Assembly: GCF_001601575.1 (NCBI RefSeq)
Contig: NZ_LOHZ01000040.1
Location: forward strand, 1-64,000
DNA length: 64,000 bases
Reading direction: 5' to 3'
Source: Thermovenabulum gondwanense
GTDB lineage: Bacteria; Bacillota; Thermosediminibacteria; Thermosediminibacterales; Thermosediminibacteraceae
Shown here: positions 52,149 to 62,041 of the stretch, in pieces
Position numbering within the stretch: position 1 is the stretch's first letter
Layout: every line of letters begins with the position of its first letter
The notes under the pieces: generated by a model
Databases searched by the model: none
Told to the model about the DNA's origin: nothing
What the model saw: only the letters and a program-made list of their open reading frames with translations
Translations under genes and position numbers: made by a program

Positions 52149-52177
52149 ATTATCACAATGTTTTAATATATTGTTAA
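52149..52177 (-). promoter_or_regulatory. Promoter of rex
   Basis: TTAACA (52177-52172), 17-nt spacer, GATAAT (52154-52149) on the minus strand. The -35 box is part of the Rex operator. A second possible promoter, TTGTAA-N17-TAAAAT, lies closer to the gene. Confidence 0.6.
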
Positions 52178-52188
52178 TTTTTTAACAA
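52171..52188. promoter_or_regulatory. Rex operator
   Basis: TTGTTAA-TTTT-TTAACAA, a perfect 7+7 inverted repeat with a 4-bp spacer, identical to the clostridial Rex consensus TTGTTAA-N4-TTAACAA. It covers the -35 of the rex promoter. Confidence 0.88.
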
Positions 52189-52240
52189 TATTTTATTTGC
52201 AAATTATTTCCTGTTATGAATTATTCAAATTTTTATTTAA

Positions 52241-53239
52241 TTATAAATTTTCCAGCTTAAATTCTTCATCGGTAATGGTAAAATTATAATTATTTACTCC
52301 TGAAGTTACGTAAACCTTTTTATCCTGAGTAACAAAAATTGCTTCATAACCTTTTATATTTTCAATTAGCTTCATGCCTTCCTTTAAACCTAAGGCAAAA
52401 GTGGTAGTGGAAAGGGCATCACAATCGATGGAAGTATCGCCAATTATGGTCACGCTTACCAGACCGTTTTCCACCGGGTACCCATTTTTTGTATCCAGAA
52501 TATGATGATACTTTTTCCCATTCTCAACAAAAAACCTTTCATAAGTTCCGGAGGTTACTATCGTTTTATCCTTTACCTCTATGGTCGCAAAAGTAATACC
52601 TCTTTGTTTAAAAGGGTTTTGTATACCTATTCTCCACGATTTCCCATTGGGCTTTGTTCCCAGAACGTATATATTTCCGCCCAAGTCCGCAACTGCACTT
52701 TTAATCCCATTCTCCTTTAAGATCCGCATTACTTCGTCAGCTGCATAACCTTTTGCGATTGCACCCAAATCTAACGCCATTTTCTCCCTTTTTAACATCA
52801 CTTCTTTTTTCTCCTGGTCTATTATCACATCCTGATAATTAATCAACGGTAGAACGCTTTCAATCACGTTTTTATCTGGTACCCTGGCTCTTTCCGTTCC
52901 AATTCCCCATAATTTAACTAAAGGTCCGATGGTTATATCAAATTTCCCGTGCGATAAAGAAGAGTAATAAAGCCCCTTTTGAATTACATAAAAAGTATCC
53001 TGGCTTACTTTTGCAAAACCCCTCCCCGCTAATTTATTTATACTGCTAATTTCGCTTTCTTCGTCATTGACATTCATTTTATTGTGAATTTCGGCAATTC
53101 TATCGAAAGCGCTATTAATTGCGCTTTCAGCATTATCCCCGTAAGCAGTTATCTGAATAAGAGTATCCAGCAAAAAGTTTGTCTTGGTAACCGGTGACGC
53201 TTCTTCCTTTTTTCCGCATGATGTTAAAAAAATCATCAC
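52241..53239 (-). CDS. apbE: FAD:protein FMN transferase ApbE (lipoprotein)
   Basis: A 332-residue ApbE-family enzyme that links FMN to Thr in RnfD, RnfG and other flavoproteins outside the membrane. Marks are LDLGAIAKGYAADEV and the C-terminal DCDALSTTTFALG. The lipobox LTSC is present, but from the ATG at 53239 the signal peptide would be only 7 residues. In-frame codons upstream encode a fitting signal start (NKIKAAILIFFV), and an ACG at 53275 lies exactly 8 nt after SD AGGGGAG, so the true start may be this ACG. Confidence 0.92.
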   Translation of the reverse strand: MMIFLTSCGKKEEASPVTKTNFLLDTLIQITAYGDNAESAINSAFDRIAEIHNKMNVNDEESEISSINKLAGRGFAKVSQDTFYVIQKGLYYSSLSHGKFDITIGPLVKLWGIGTERARVPDKNVIESVLPLINYQDVIIDQEKKEVMLKREKMALDLGAIAKGYAADEVMRILKENGIKSAVADLGGNIYVLGTKPNGKSWRIGIQNPFKQRGITFATIEVKDKTIVTSGTYERFFVENGKKYHHILDTKNGYPVENGLVSVTIIGDTSIDCDALSTTTFALGLKEGMKLIENIKGYEAIFVTQDKKVYVTSGVNNYNFTITDEEFKLENL

Positions 53240-53372
53240 AAAAAAAATAAGGATTGCAGCTTTTATCTTGTTCGTTTAAATCACTCCCCTTACAAAAAAA
53301 AATTAAATAATTGCATTATATAAATATATTATATCAAAAAATAAATTTAAAAAAATATATTTGTGAAAAAAA

Positions 53373-54674
53373 TTACTTTTTCAGCAATCCTCTTACTTTT
53401 CCAATCATATACAATGAACCGGCAAAAATTACGACATCGTCTTCTTTTGCACAGTTTAATGCTATTTCTATTGCTTTTTCTATATTATCTTCGTTGATAA
53501 CAGGAATATTTTCTGAAGAAAGTCCTTCAACTGCTTCTTTCAGCTCTTTTGAAGTTAAAGCTCTTGGGCTTTCGGGTTTTGTGGTAATTATCATATCTGC
53601 AATGGGTACAAGTATTCTAAGCATATTAATATAATCTTTATCCTTCAAAATTCCCAGAACGAAAATTTTTCTTTTGCCGCTAAAATAGTTTAATACCGAC
53701 TTTTTTAGCACCTCGCAACCTGCTTCATTATGAGCTCCATCTATAATCACATAAGGTTTTTCTTTCAATATCTCAAATCTTCCCGCCCATTTGGCATTAT
53801 ATAAACCCGCTGCCACCTTTTCTTTAATAACGGGAATACCATAATCGCTGAGAACTTCCACCGCACCTACTGCTGTTGAAGCATTTGAAAGTTGATGCCG
53901 GCCCAAAAGGGTAATTTTTAGGTTTTCGTAATAATTTTTTATCGAGCATAGTTCAAAGGTTTGTCCTGATAGATCATCATTTAAAAGTTTATACTTTATT
54001 TGTTCCCCTACTTTGTACAGTTTTGAATCCGTCTCTTTACATGTTTCTTCAATAACTTTCATGGCTTCATCTACCTGCAGGGAAGTTACTACAGGAACTT
54101 TTTTCTTTATAATACCGCACTTTTCCCTGGCGATTTCTTCTAAGGTATTTCCTAAGTATTCCTTATGGTCAAAGCTGATCGGGGTTATCACGCTCACGAG
54201 GGGAACTACCACATTGGTAGCATCCAGTCTTCCTCCCATTCCCACTTCGAGCACGAGAAAGTCAACATCTTTATCTTTGTAGTAAGAAAAAGCTAAAGCT
54301 GTAACTACTTCAAATTCCGTAGGCGGCTCAATACCCTGTTGTTCCATCACGTCCAGGGCTTTAAAAACTTCTACTGCATGCTGCACCAGGTCTTCATCGG
54401 CAATGTTTTCTCCGTTTAATCTTATTCTCTCATTAAAGACTTCCAGGTAGGGTGAGGTATAAAGCCCCACCCTGTACCCGTGAGCTCTCAAAATAGAATC
54501 GATCATGGAAGATGTGGACCCTTTCCCATTGGTGCCAGCAATATGAATTACCTTTATATCCTCCTGGGGATTACCCAGAATCTCCAAAAGCTTTTTTATT
54601 CTGAAAAGTCCCGGCTTAATACCAAACCTTTGCATACCGTGAATTTTCAAAAGTACATCCTCAACGGTCCACAT
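53373..54674 (-). CDS. folC: Folylpolyglutamate/dihydrofolate synthase FolC
   Basis: A 433-residue Mur-ligase-type enzyme that adds glutamate to folates and may also make dihydrofolate. It has the ATP motif HIAGTNGKGSTSSMI, GGRLDATNVV and the DGAHNEAGCEVL motif. The ATG at 54674 has SD AAAGGGG at 8 nt; an ATG eight codons upstream has none. It follows valS, as often in Firmicutes. Confidence 0.94.
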   Translation of the reverse strand: MWTVEDVLLKIHGMQRFGIKPGLFRIKKLLEILGNPQEDIKVIHIAGTNGKGSTSSMIDSILRAHGYRVGLYTSPYLEVFNERIRLNGENIADEDLVQHAVEVFKALDVMEQQGIEPPTEFEVVTALAFSYYKDKDVDFLVLEVGMGGRLDATNVVVPLVSVITPISFDHKEYLGNTLEEIAREKCGIIKKKVPVVTSLQVDEAMKVIEETCKETDSKLYKVGEQIKYKLLNDDLSGQTFELCSIKNYYENLKITLLGRHQLSNASTAVGAVEVLSDYGIPVIKEKVAAGLYNAKWAGRFEILKEKPYVIIDGAHNEAGCEVLKKSVLNYFSGKRKIFVLGILKDKDYINMLRILVPIADMIITTKPESPRALTSKELKEAVEGLSSENIPVINEDNIEKAIEIALNCAKEDDVVIFAGSLYMIGKVRGLLKK

Positions 54675-54690
54675 ACAATAAGCCCCTTTC

Positions 54691-57330
54691 TCATTCACTT
54701 TGTAAAAGTAAAAGCCTTTTTTCTATCTTGCTTATCTTATCCTTATATTCTTCGGCTTTTAACCTCTCTTTTTCAACTACTTCCCTCGGAGCCTTATTTA
54801 CGAAGTTTTCATTGCCCAGTTTTCTTTCCGCCCTTTCCAGCTCCTCCCTTAATTCTTCCCTTTCTTTCCTTAATCTTTCTATTTCCAGATCTACATCTAT
54901 TAAACCTTCCACCGGTACGTAAATTTCAGCTCCCTTTACCACCGTGCTCATAGCTTTTTTCGGGAAAACTTCTTTTTCTATAAATTCGGCTTTGTCTACC
55001 TTTGCAAGGAAATATATGATATCCATATTATCCCGGAATAACCCTTCTATATCCTTTTGCGTGGCTTTAATCAAAATTCCCGCTTTTTTGGAAGGCGGCA
55101 CATTCATTTCCGCCCGTATATTACGAATTCCTCTTATTGCCTCCATTAAAACTTCCATTTTTTCTATATCATCAAAATTGTAAGCGGGATTTACCTTCGG
55201 CCACTCGGATACCATTAAACTTTTACCTTCATGGTGCAACTGTTGCCAGATTTCTTCGGTGATAAAAGGCATAAACGGATGCAAGAGTTTAAGAGAATTT
55301 TCCAGGACGGTATAAAGTACACCTTTCGTAATATTTTTCGTCTCTTTTTTTTCACCGCTGAGATCTATTTTTGCCATTTCTATATACCAATCGCAAAACT
55401 CACTCCAGAAAAAGTCGTAAATTTTAGAAGCCGCAATGCCTATTTCAAATTTTTCCAGAAAATCGGTTACTTCTCCGATTACATTGTTCAATCTTGCCAG
55501 TATCCAGCGGTCCTTTAATGATAATTTTTCAATTTCAATCTTTTCGGGAACATAGCCTTCCAGATTCATCAGCACAAAGCGGGAAGCATTCCAGATTTTA
55601 TTGGCAAAATTCCTGCTGTGTTCAACTTTTTCCCAGTAAAATTTCATGTCATTGCCGGGGGTATTTCCGGTACTCAATGAAAACCTTAATGTATCCGCAC
55701 CATATTTTTCGATTACCTCCAACGGGTCTATGCCGTTCCCCAGGGATTTACTCATTTTTCTCCCCAAAGCATCCCTTACAAGCCCCGTTATTACTACGTA
55801 TTCAAAAGGTTCCTTCTTCATAAACTCCATTGCCGAAAAGATCATCCTCGCTACCCAGAAGAAAATTATATCGTATCCCGTTACTAAAACCGAAGTCGGG
55901 TAGAAATACTCCAGGTCCTCAGTTTTTTCAGGCCATCCGAGGGTAGAAAAGGGCCATAAGGCAGAGCTAAACCACGTATCCAAAACATCCGGATCCTGTT
56001 CTAAATTTTTGCTTTTACATTTCGGACATTCCTTAAGGTCTTCCCTTGATACGGTCATCTCGTTGCAATCCTTACAGTACCATGCGGGAATTCTATGGCC
56101 CCACCAGAGTTGCCTTGAAATACACCAGTCATGTATGTTTTCCAGCCAGTTTACATAAATTTTTGTAAACCTTTCAGGCACAAATTTTACCTTTCCATCT
56201 TTTACCACCTGAATTGCAGGTTCTGCCAGAGGCTTCATTTTTACGAACCACTGTTTTGAAACCATAGGTTCCACCACTGTATCGCAGCGGTAACAGTGCC
56301 CTATGCTGTGATTTAAATCATCGATTTTAACAAGCAAGTCCTTCGCTTTAAGTTCTTCCACTATTAATTTTCTTGCTTCATATCTGTCAAGACCTGCATA
56401 CTTTCCTGCGTTCTCATTCATCATGCCCTCTTCATTCATAACTTTGACAACGGGCAGTTTATGCCTTAAGCCAATTTCAAAATCATTCGGATCGTGACCG
56501 GGAGTAATTTTAACAGCACCGGTACCAAATTCCATATCCACATATTCATCGGCAATTATTGGTATTTCCCTTTCCATGATTGGAAGAATCACTGTTTCTC
56601 CTATTAAATGTTTATACCTTTCATCTCCCGGATTTACTGCTACCGCTACATCACCGAGCATTGTCTCTGGTCTTGTTGTAGCAATTTGGATAAAGCCCTT
56701 TCCATTTTTAAACGGATATTTAATATAATACAGCTTACCCTGATGTTCCTCGTATTCCACTTCTATGTCCGAAAGCGTTGTTTTACAGGTAGGACACCAG
56801 TTAATAATATAGTCTCCCCTGTAAATCAGCCCTTTTTCGTATAAACTTACAAATACTTCCCTCACCGCTTTACTTAAACCCTCATCAAGAGTAAATCTAA
56901 ATCTCGACCAATCGCAGGAAGCACCCAATTTTTTGAGCTGATTTACTATGGTGCCGCCGTATTTTTCTTTCCATGCCCATACCCGTTCTAAGAATTTTTC
57001 CCTGCCCAGGTCGTATTTTGAAAGTCCTTCCTGGGCTAATTGTTCCTTAACCTTCGCCTCAGTAGCTATGCCGGCATGGTCCGTCCCGGGAAGCCATAAC
57101 GTGGGAATTTGCTGCATCCTTTTAAATCTAATTAATATATCCTGAAGGGTATTATTAAGAGCATGTCCCATATGAAGATTACCAGTAACATTGGGCGGTG
57201 GAATAACTATTGTAAAAGGTTTTTTTCTTTTATCAATTTTTGCTCTAAAAAGGTCATTTTCTTCCCAGTATTTATACCATTTTTCCTCCACATTTTTAGG
57301 ATCGTACACCGAAGGTAAATTTACCGTCAT
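54691..57330 (-). CDS. valS: Valyl-tRNA synthetase
   Basis: An 879-residue class-I synthetase with HIGH motif HMGH in [14 protein letters not shown], a CP1 editing domain ([36 protein letters not shown]), KMSKS in [11 protein letters not shown] and a C-terminal coiled coil ([20 protein letters not shown]). The ATG at 57330 follows GGAGGAGG at 8 nt; an upstream TTG would translate the SD itself. A Val T-box leader precedes it. Confidence 0.97.
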   Translation of the reverse strand: MTVNLPSVYDPKNVEEKWYKYWEENDLFRAKIDKRKKPFTIVIPPPNVTGNLHMGHALNNTLQDILIRFKRMQQIPTLWLPGTDHAGIATEAKVKEQLAQEGLSKYDLGREKFLERVWAWKEKYGGTIVNQLKKLGASCDWSRFRFTLDEGLSKAVREVFVSLYEKGLIYRGDYIINWCPTCKTTLSDIEVEYEEHQGKLYYIKYPFKNGKGFIQIATTRPETMLGDVAVAVNPGDERYKHLIGETVILPIMEREIPIIADEYVDMEFGTGAVKITPGHDPNDFEIGLRHKLPVVKVMNEEGMMNENAGKYAGLDRYEARKLIVEELKAKDLLVKIDDLNHSIGHCYRCDTVVEPMVSKQWFVKMKPLAEPAIQVVKDGKVKFVPERFTKIYVNWLENIHDWCISRQLWWGHRIPAWYCKDCNEMTVSREDLKECPKCKSKNLEQDPDVLDTWFSSALWPFSTLGWPEKTEDLEYFYPTSVLVTGYDIIFFWVARMIFSAMEFMKKEPFEYVVITGLVRDALGRKMSKSLGNGIDPLEVIEKYGADTLRFSLSTGNTPGNDMKFYWEKVEHSRNFANKIWNASRFVLMNLEGYVPEKIEIEKLSLKDRWILARLNNVIGEVTDFLEKFEIGIAASKIYDFFWSEFCDWYIEMAKIDLSGEKKETKNITKGVLYTVLENSLKLLHPFMPFITEEIWQQLHHEGKSLMVSEWPKVNPAYNFDDIEKMEVLMEAIRGIRNIRAEMNVPPSKKAGILIKATQKDIEGLFRDNMDIIYFLAKVDKAEFIEKEVFPKKAMSTVVKGAEIYVPVEGLIDVDLEIERLRKEREELREELERAERKLGNENFVNKAPREVVEKERLKAEEYKDKISKIEKRLLLLQSE

Positions 57331-57407
57331 TTGTAAAACCTCCTCCAAAAATTCATTTTTTTAAACTTAAAACATTTTTCTTTATAAATTTCCGTAACAA
57401 AGTGTAA

Positions 57408-57655
57408 AAAATTAAAAGCCTCTCACCCTATAAAGGGCGAAAGGCTTTTTTCGCGGTACCACCTTAATTCCCGAATAAAAAAATTTTATTCGGGCACTCA
57501 TGAAATTAACGGTTTTATCCGTTCCCGGCTACTTTTTCGCCGGGAAAGCTCCGGAGCGACCTTCAAAAGCTTTCCTTAAGAAGGCTTTCACCAAAGATGC
57601 CTTCCTCTCTTTTAAGGAAAAACTTTTTACTCCTCTCCTTCAATGCCTCTTTTTA
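57408..57655 (-). promoter_or_regulatory. T-box riboswitch leader of valS (Val, GUC specifier)
   Basis: The T-box core AGGTGGTACCGCG lies at about 57452-57464, and the terminator (AAGCCTTTCGCCC ... GGGTGAGAGGCTT, then T-run) at 57408-57445. In stem I the sequence GAAG-GTC-G precedes the closing CTCC strand. This puts the Val codon GTC at 57558-57560, in the same place as CTC in the leuS leader. Confidence 0.92.
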
Positions 57656-57672
57656 TTCAGTTGTTTATATAA

Positions 57673-57701
57673 ATTTTAGCTTCATTACCTTTCCGTGTCA
57701 A
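57673..57701 (-). promoter_or_regulatory. Promoter of the valS T-box transcript
   Basis: TTGACA (57701-57696), 17-nt spacer, TAAAAT (57678-57673) on the minus strand, between yjbQ and the T-box. Confidence 0.85.
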
Positions 57702-57727
57702 GTTAGAATATGGGAAGTTTGATATTC

Positions 57728-58126
57728 TTATTCTGAATTCACGCACTTAACAAAAACCTTCCTTTGCCTTGGTCCATCAAATTCGCAGAAAAATATCCCC
57801 TGCCAGGTTCCCAAAACAAGTTCGCCCTTTTCTATCGCAAGCATCACGGAACTCCCAATGAGCGATGCTTTTAAATGAGCATCCGAGTTTCCTTCCGCGT
57901 GCCTGTAGTCTCCTCTTTGAGGTATTAACTTATTCAGGGTATTAATAATATCGATTTTTACATCTTCGTCGGCATTTTCGTTTATCGTTACTCCCGCAGT
58001 GGTATGAGGTATGAAAACAAAGCAAAGCCCGTCCATTACCCCGGATTCCGATACGGCTTTTTTTATCTCTGAGGTTATATCCACAATTTGGGTCCTTGCA
58101 GTAGTTACGAGATTTATTATTTTCAT
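57728..58126 (-). CDS. yjbQ: YjbQ/UPF0047 family protein
   Basis: A 132-residue protein of the YjbQ family with the conserved IPHTTAGVTINENAD segment, the GNSDAHLKASLIGSS region and GTWQGIFFCEFDGPR. Some members have weak thiamine-phosphate synthase activity, but the physiological role is unclear. The ATG at 58126 follows GGAGGAG; an ORF start ten codons upstream has no SD. A long leader with its own promoter precedes it. Confidence 0.9.
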   Translation of the reverse strand: MKIINLVTTARTQIVDITSEIKKAVSESGVMDGLCFVFIPHTTAGVTINENADEDVKIDIINTLNKLIPQRGDYRHAEGNSDAHLKASLIGSSVMLAIEKGELVLGTWQGIFFCEFDGPRQRKVFVKCVNSE

Positions 58127-58327
58127 TACATCTCCTCCAATTTTATTTGTAAGCAATCTCTTATCTTTAATGATAACACCAAACTATGCACCTTTGCCTG
58201 TATTTTCCTTCATGTATAGGTGACAACAATGCTAATATATTCCCCGATATTCCCGGCCTTTATTAAATATTTAAGCCACTTTTTCATTTTATTAATTATA
58301 ATAAAATTGCCCTTTTTAATGGGTAAT
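58127..58327 (-). other. About 200-nt leader of yjbQ
   Basis: Untranslated stretch between the promoter at 58334 and yjbQ. It holds a hairpin (ATTACCC / GGGCAAT type, near 58304-58330) and an open frame of 25 codons (58287-58210) without SD. No known riboswitch form was recognised. The rest of the gap up to the ATPase gene (58362-58495) shows no further gene or clear hairpin. Confidence 0.35.
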
Positions 58328-58330
58328 TTA

Positions 58331-58361
58331 ATAATTATACAGCTTGTATAATTATAGTCAA
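58331..58361 (-). promoter_or_regulatory. Promoter with a perfect palindrome in the spacer
   Basis: TTGACT (58361-58356), 16-nt spacer, TATAAT (58339-58334) on the minus strand. The spacer and -10 are covered by ATAATTATAC-N5-GTATAATTAT (58331-58355), a perfect 10+10 inverted repeat well placed as a repressor operator. Confidence 0.65.
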
Positions 58362-58495
58362 CTAATAACTAGGTTCTTGGATACCTAAATTGTAACGACC
58401 AGAATAAGTTTTATTTAAAATATACAAATTTACTTCACCTTTAATCCCCGGTACCTGTTTAATCCCGCCGCTACTTCCTGGGGCCTGGGTAGTGC

Positions 58496-60136
58496 TTAGT
58501 TTCCCGGGTGCTTCCCGTAAAAGGGAGAAATTATGTCAAGGCCGTACTTTTCTATATCTTCAAAGACCATTTCCACGATTTCCTTTAGCGTTCTTTTACC
58601 GTCAACGTATTTTTTCACAGCGTACCTTATGATTTCACCAACGGCACTGGTTTGACTGCGGTCCACCAGCTGTTCCACGTAATCAAGCTCTATGAATTCT
58701 CCACCGTACTGCAGGGTATCCACGTCCCTGGATTTTATTTTTTCTTTACCCCTTAGCTCTAAACCCTCTTTCATAATGACTCTTGGGGTCACAGTAATGG
58801 GACCCTCCGCTCTTTCTACCCTGCGGTCAGTCTTTAATTGAAAAGCTATTTTTCTTGCCTCCTCCGTTACATCGTAAGGCCTGTAATCCTGCATTTTTAT
58901 AACGCAGTCGGCCACATCAAAGTAATCGCCGCTTCCCCCCATAACAAGAATTGTAGAAATACCCATTTCTTCGTAAATTTGTCTTACTCTGTCTATGAAG
59001 GGCGTAATAGGCTCTTTTTCTTTTGCCACGAGTTTTTGCATCCTTGCATCCCTTATCATAAAATTTGTAGCACAGGTATCCTCATCCAGTAAAAGAAGGC
59101 TCGTTCCAATTTCTACCGCTTCCATAATATTTGCTGCCTGGGATGTGCTTCCGCTGGCATTTTCTGTTGAAAACCTCTTGGTATCCTGACCGTCGGGAAG
59201 GTTTGCAATAAAGGGGCTAATATCTACTTTTTCCACCCTCCTTCCGTCTTCCGCTCGTATTTTTACCGCATCTTTCACCGTAATGACAAATTCCCTGCCG
59301 TCCCCCGGAATATGATTATAAACTCCCCTTTCAAGGGCTTTCAAAAGGGTGGTTTTGCCATGATACCCTCCGCCTACAATAAGAGTAACACCTTTTTTTA
59401 TACCCATTCCGGTAATTTTCCCGTTATTGGGCAGTTCAATTTCAACCCTCAAACTTTCCGGTGATATAAAAGGGATGACCTTGCCCTTTTTTAAGGGTTT
59501 ATCGCTTATTCCGCTTTCCCGTGGCAAAATAGAGCCGTCTTTTATAAAAGCTATCAATCCGATATCCAAAAGAATTTTTCTTATATATTCTTGATCCTCA
59601 TAAAGTTTCACCCATTTTTCGGCTTCTTTTTTATCGTAATTTTCATAGGTAAGAGCCCTTTTTACCAATATCGGTAAAAATTCAAAGAAAATTCGTTCTG
59701 CGGATTTAGAATTAATTTTTCGACCGAATGCCGGAAGGCCTATGCTTATCCTTGCCTCGACGAAATCATTGTCTATTTTTACTGAAGTTCTCTCAAGGAT
59801 TTCCTGCCCTCCGCAGTCAATAAATATAACTCCACTATTACCCGTTCCCTTGAGCTTCGGTAATTTCAATATTTCCCCATATATCTTTCTTGATATGTAA
59901 TCTTCAAAAGCTATTTTGCGCTCTTTTGTAGAAAATAGCTTCCCCTCAAAGCCCGATTCTTTCATGCTAACCCTTACCCTGACACGGGAAGGAGGTGCAA
60001 AGGGGTCGGACTGAACATGGTCTATAAAAAGTGTAAATTGTCCAAAATCGTATACCCCTTCAATATCCTTGTAAGCTTTGTATCCTTTATTATTTATTCT
60101 GTTCAAGGTTTCATATAACTCCATCTTATTCTTCAT
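58496..60136 (-). CDS. Predicted ABC-class P-loop ATPase (PF09818 type)
   Basis: A 546-residue soluble protein of the family called predicted ATPase of the ABC class. A Walker A motif GGGYHGKTTLLKALERGVYNHIPGDG lies near residue 252, with a Walker B-like LLLDEDTCATNFMIRD region. It has no membrane domain and no partner gene. Family function unknown. SD GAGGTGA. Its C-terminus ends 130 bp before the yjbQ promoter. Confidence 0.85.
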   Translation of the reverse strand: MKNKMELYETLNRINNKGYKAYKDIEGVYDFGQFTLFIDHVQSDPFAPPSRVRVRVSMKESGFEGKLFSTKERKIAFEDYISRKIYGEILKLPKLKGTGNSGVIFIDCGGQEILERTSVKIDNDFVEARISIGLPAFGRKINSKSAERIFFEFLPILVKRALTYENYDKKEAEKWVKLYEDQEYIRKILLDIGLIAFIKDGSILPRESGISDKPLKKGKVIPFISPESLRVEIELPNNGKITGMGIKKGVTLIVGGGYHGKTTLLKALERGVYNHIPGDGREFVITVKDAVKIRAEDGRRVEKVDISPFIANLPDGQDTKRFSTENASGSTSQAANIMEAVEIGTSLLLLDEDTCATNFMIRDARMQKLVAKEKEPITPFIDRVRQIYEEMGISTILVMGGSGDYFDVADCVIKMQDYRPYDVTEEARKIAFQLKTDRRVERAEGPITVTPRVIMKEGLELRGKEKIKSRDVDTLQYGGEFIELDYVEQLVDRSQTSAVGEIIRYAVKKYVDGKRTLKEIVEMVFEDIEKYGLDIISPFYGKHPGN

Positions 60137-60217
60137 TCAATTCACCTCATTAATATATTGTTTAATTACTACTTTTCATTTATATTATAACTTTTAATGC
60201 GAAAATTCAAAGATTAA

Positions 60218-60246
60218 GAAAAAAAGAAGGCCTTTTAGGCCTCCTT
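60218..60246 (-). terminator. Terminator of the Asp23-family gene
   Basis: GGAGGCC / GGCCTTC stem (one wobble pair) with a 5-nt loop and seven T on the minus strand. The stop codon lies in the hairpin. Confidence 0.8.
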
Positions 60247-60621
60247 TTTTTCTTCCTGAATGTCTTCCAGCTTAATAATCTTGTCTATGGAAATATCCAC
60301 CTTTTCCACTTTGTATCCCGTTAAGGTCTCAACTTCACTTATAATCTTTTCTCTGACCTTTTGTGCCACCTCAGGAATTTTCACCCCATAAATTACGCTA
60401 AGATTTACTTCAAAAGAAACCGTCCCTATATTGTCCTCAGCATCCACGGGATCCCGTTTTTTAACCTTTATCTGAGGAGCAAATCTTTCGGTAAAAGCTT
60501 TGGTAATACCCGAAAAAGTCCATTTCTTTTCCTCTCTTATCACATCTTCCACTTTATGCATGGCTTCCTTCGCAATTTCAAAAAACACTGATTCACTTAT
60601 AGATGTTCTACCATCTACCAT
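60235..60621 (-). CDS. Asp23/Gls24 family envelope stress protein
   Basis: A 128-residue protein of the Asp23/Gls24 (DUF322) family: GTVSFEVNLSVIYGVKIPEVAQKVREKI and VEKVDISIDKI near the C-terminus. Family members sit at the membrane and respond to alkaline or envelope stress. The acidic-basic tail EEKKEA is short. SD AAAGGAGG. Single-gene unit with an extended -10 and a terminator. Confidence 0.87.
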   Translation of the reverse strand: MVDGRTSISESVFFEIAKEAMHKVEDVIREEKKWTFSGITKAFTERFAPQIKVKKRDPVDAEDNIGTVSFEVNLSVIYGVKIPEVAQKVREKIISEVETLTGYKVEKVDISIDKIIKLEDIQEEKKEA

Positions 60622-60661
60622 GGTCTTGCCTCCTTTGTAATTTTTATTTCTTATATATTTT

Positions 60662-60670
60662 ATTATACCA
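60662..60670 (-). promoter_or_regulatory. Extended -10 of the Asp23-family gene
   Basis: TGGTATAAT on the minus strand, about 40 bp upstream of the ATG. No good -35 box was found at standard spacing. Confidence 0.5.
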
Positions 60671-60700
60671 TAATATTCCTTTAAATTATTTTTAATTTTT

Positions 60701-62026
60701 TTATTTTTTCTTCAGATTTTCGATTTCTTTCAACCTTTCTGCATAAAACTTTTCCTTTCCCTGGTCCGTTGGGAAATAATACCTTGCTCCTTTTAGATTT
60801 TCGGGTAAACATTCCATATCCGCTACCTTTTCTTTATAGTCATGAGCGTATTTATAACCCTTACCGTATCCCAGTTCTTCCATTAAAGGTGTAGGCGCAT
60901 TCCTCAGATGTAATGGAACCGGCTCTGCTAAGTAATTTATCGCATCCTCTCTTGCCTTATTATATGCAGTATAAAGGGCATTAGATTTTGGGCAAAGGGC
61001 TAAATATACCGCTGCTTGAGCAAGATTCAACGCTGCTTCCGGCAATCCAACAAATTGAACTGCCTGAAAAGCTGAAACTGTGATTAGCAAAGCTTCCGGA
61101 TCCGCAAGACCTACGTCCTCCGAAGCCACCCTTATCAACCTTCGCGCTATATAAAGTGGATCTTCGCCCGATTCTATCATTCGGGCAAGCCAGTAAAGCG
61201 TTGCATCTACATCGCTGTTTCGGATAGACTTATGAAGGGTGGAAATCAAGTTATAATGCTCTTCGCCTTTTTTATCGTAAAGCAAAACCTTCTTTTGAAG
61301 GGCATCTTCAATTTCTTTAAGGGTAATATTATAAGTTCCGTCATCCGCTATCGCAGCCTTTAAAAAAGCAAGTTCCAAGGTATTCAACGCAACCCTGGCA
61401 TCTCCATTGGAGAAACTTGCAATCCTGTAAAGGAGATCCTCTTTTAGCTTTATTTTGTACCTCCCCAGGCCCCGCTCCTCATCCCTTAACGCCTTTTTTA
61501 ATATTTTTACGATATCCTCTTCTTTTAAAGGATTCAATACTAATACTTTCAAACGGGACAGTAATGCGGAATTAAGCTCAAAGGAAGGATTTTCGGTGGT
61601 AGCTCCAATTAAAATAATGTCCCCTCTTTCCACATAGGGTAAAAATGCATCCTGCTGGGCCTTATTGAACCGATGTATTTCATCCACAAATAAGATGGTT
61701 CTTACACCGAATCTTTTATTTTCCTGGGCTTCCTTCATAACTTCTTTTATTTCCCCTATTCCAGACATCACCGCACTGAAATTTAAAAACTTAGCATCCA
61801 CCTTTTTTGAAATAATCATTGCAAGGGTAGTTTTTCCCACACCCGGTGGTCCCCAAAAAACCATCGAGGGAATATTTTTGCTTTCGATAAGTTGCCTTAA
61901 AAGTCCCTTTTCCGAAAGAAGGTGCTCCTGACCTGTAAATTCATCAAAATCTCTTGGACGCATTCTTTCTGCCAATGGGATATTAATTTTTTTATTATTA
62001 TCAAAAATGGAAGATTGAATATCCAT
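60701..62026 (-). CDS. rarA: Replication-associated recombination protein RarA (MgsA)
   Basis: A 441-residue AAA+ ATPase related to clamp loaders, with Walker [10 protein letters not shown], Walker [19 protein letters not shown], and the C-terminal MgsA domain ending [17 protein letters not shown]. It acts at stalled replication forks. The SD is close to the ATG (GAAAGG). It lies 15 bp after the acylphosphatase gene. Confidence 0.94.
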   Translation of the reverse strand: MDIQSSIFDNNKKINIPLAERMRPRDFDEFTGQEHLLSEKGLLRQLIESKNIPSMVFWGPPGVGKTTLAMIISKKVDAKFLNFSAVMSGIGEIKEVMKEAQENKRFGVRTILFVDEIHRFNKAQQDAFLPYVERGDIILIGATTENPSFELNSALLSRLKVLVLNPLKEEDIVKILKKALRDEERGLGRYKIKLKEDLLYRIASFSNGDARVALNTLELAFLKAAIADDGTYNITLKEIEDALQKKVLLYDKKGEEHYNLISTLHKSIRNSDVDATLYWLARMIESGEDPLYIARRLIRVASEDVGLADPEALLITVSAFQAVQFVGLPEAALNLAQAAVYLALCPKSNALYTAYNKAREDAINYLAEPVPLHLRNAPTPLMEELGYGKGYKYAHDYKEKVADMECLPENLKGARYYFPTDQGKEKFYAERLKEIENLKKK

Positions 62027-62041
62027 AAACCTTTCCCTTCT

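Noticed and set aside
58210-58287. 25-codon minus-strand frame in the yjbQ leader as a leader peptide
   Set aside because: It has no SD and ordinary composition; an open frame this short is expected by chance.
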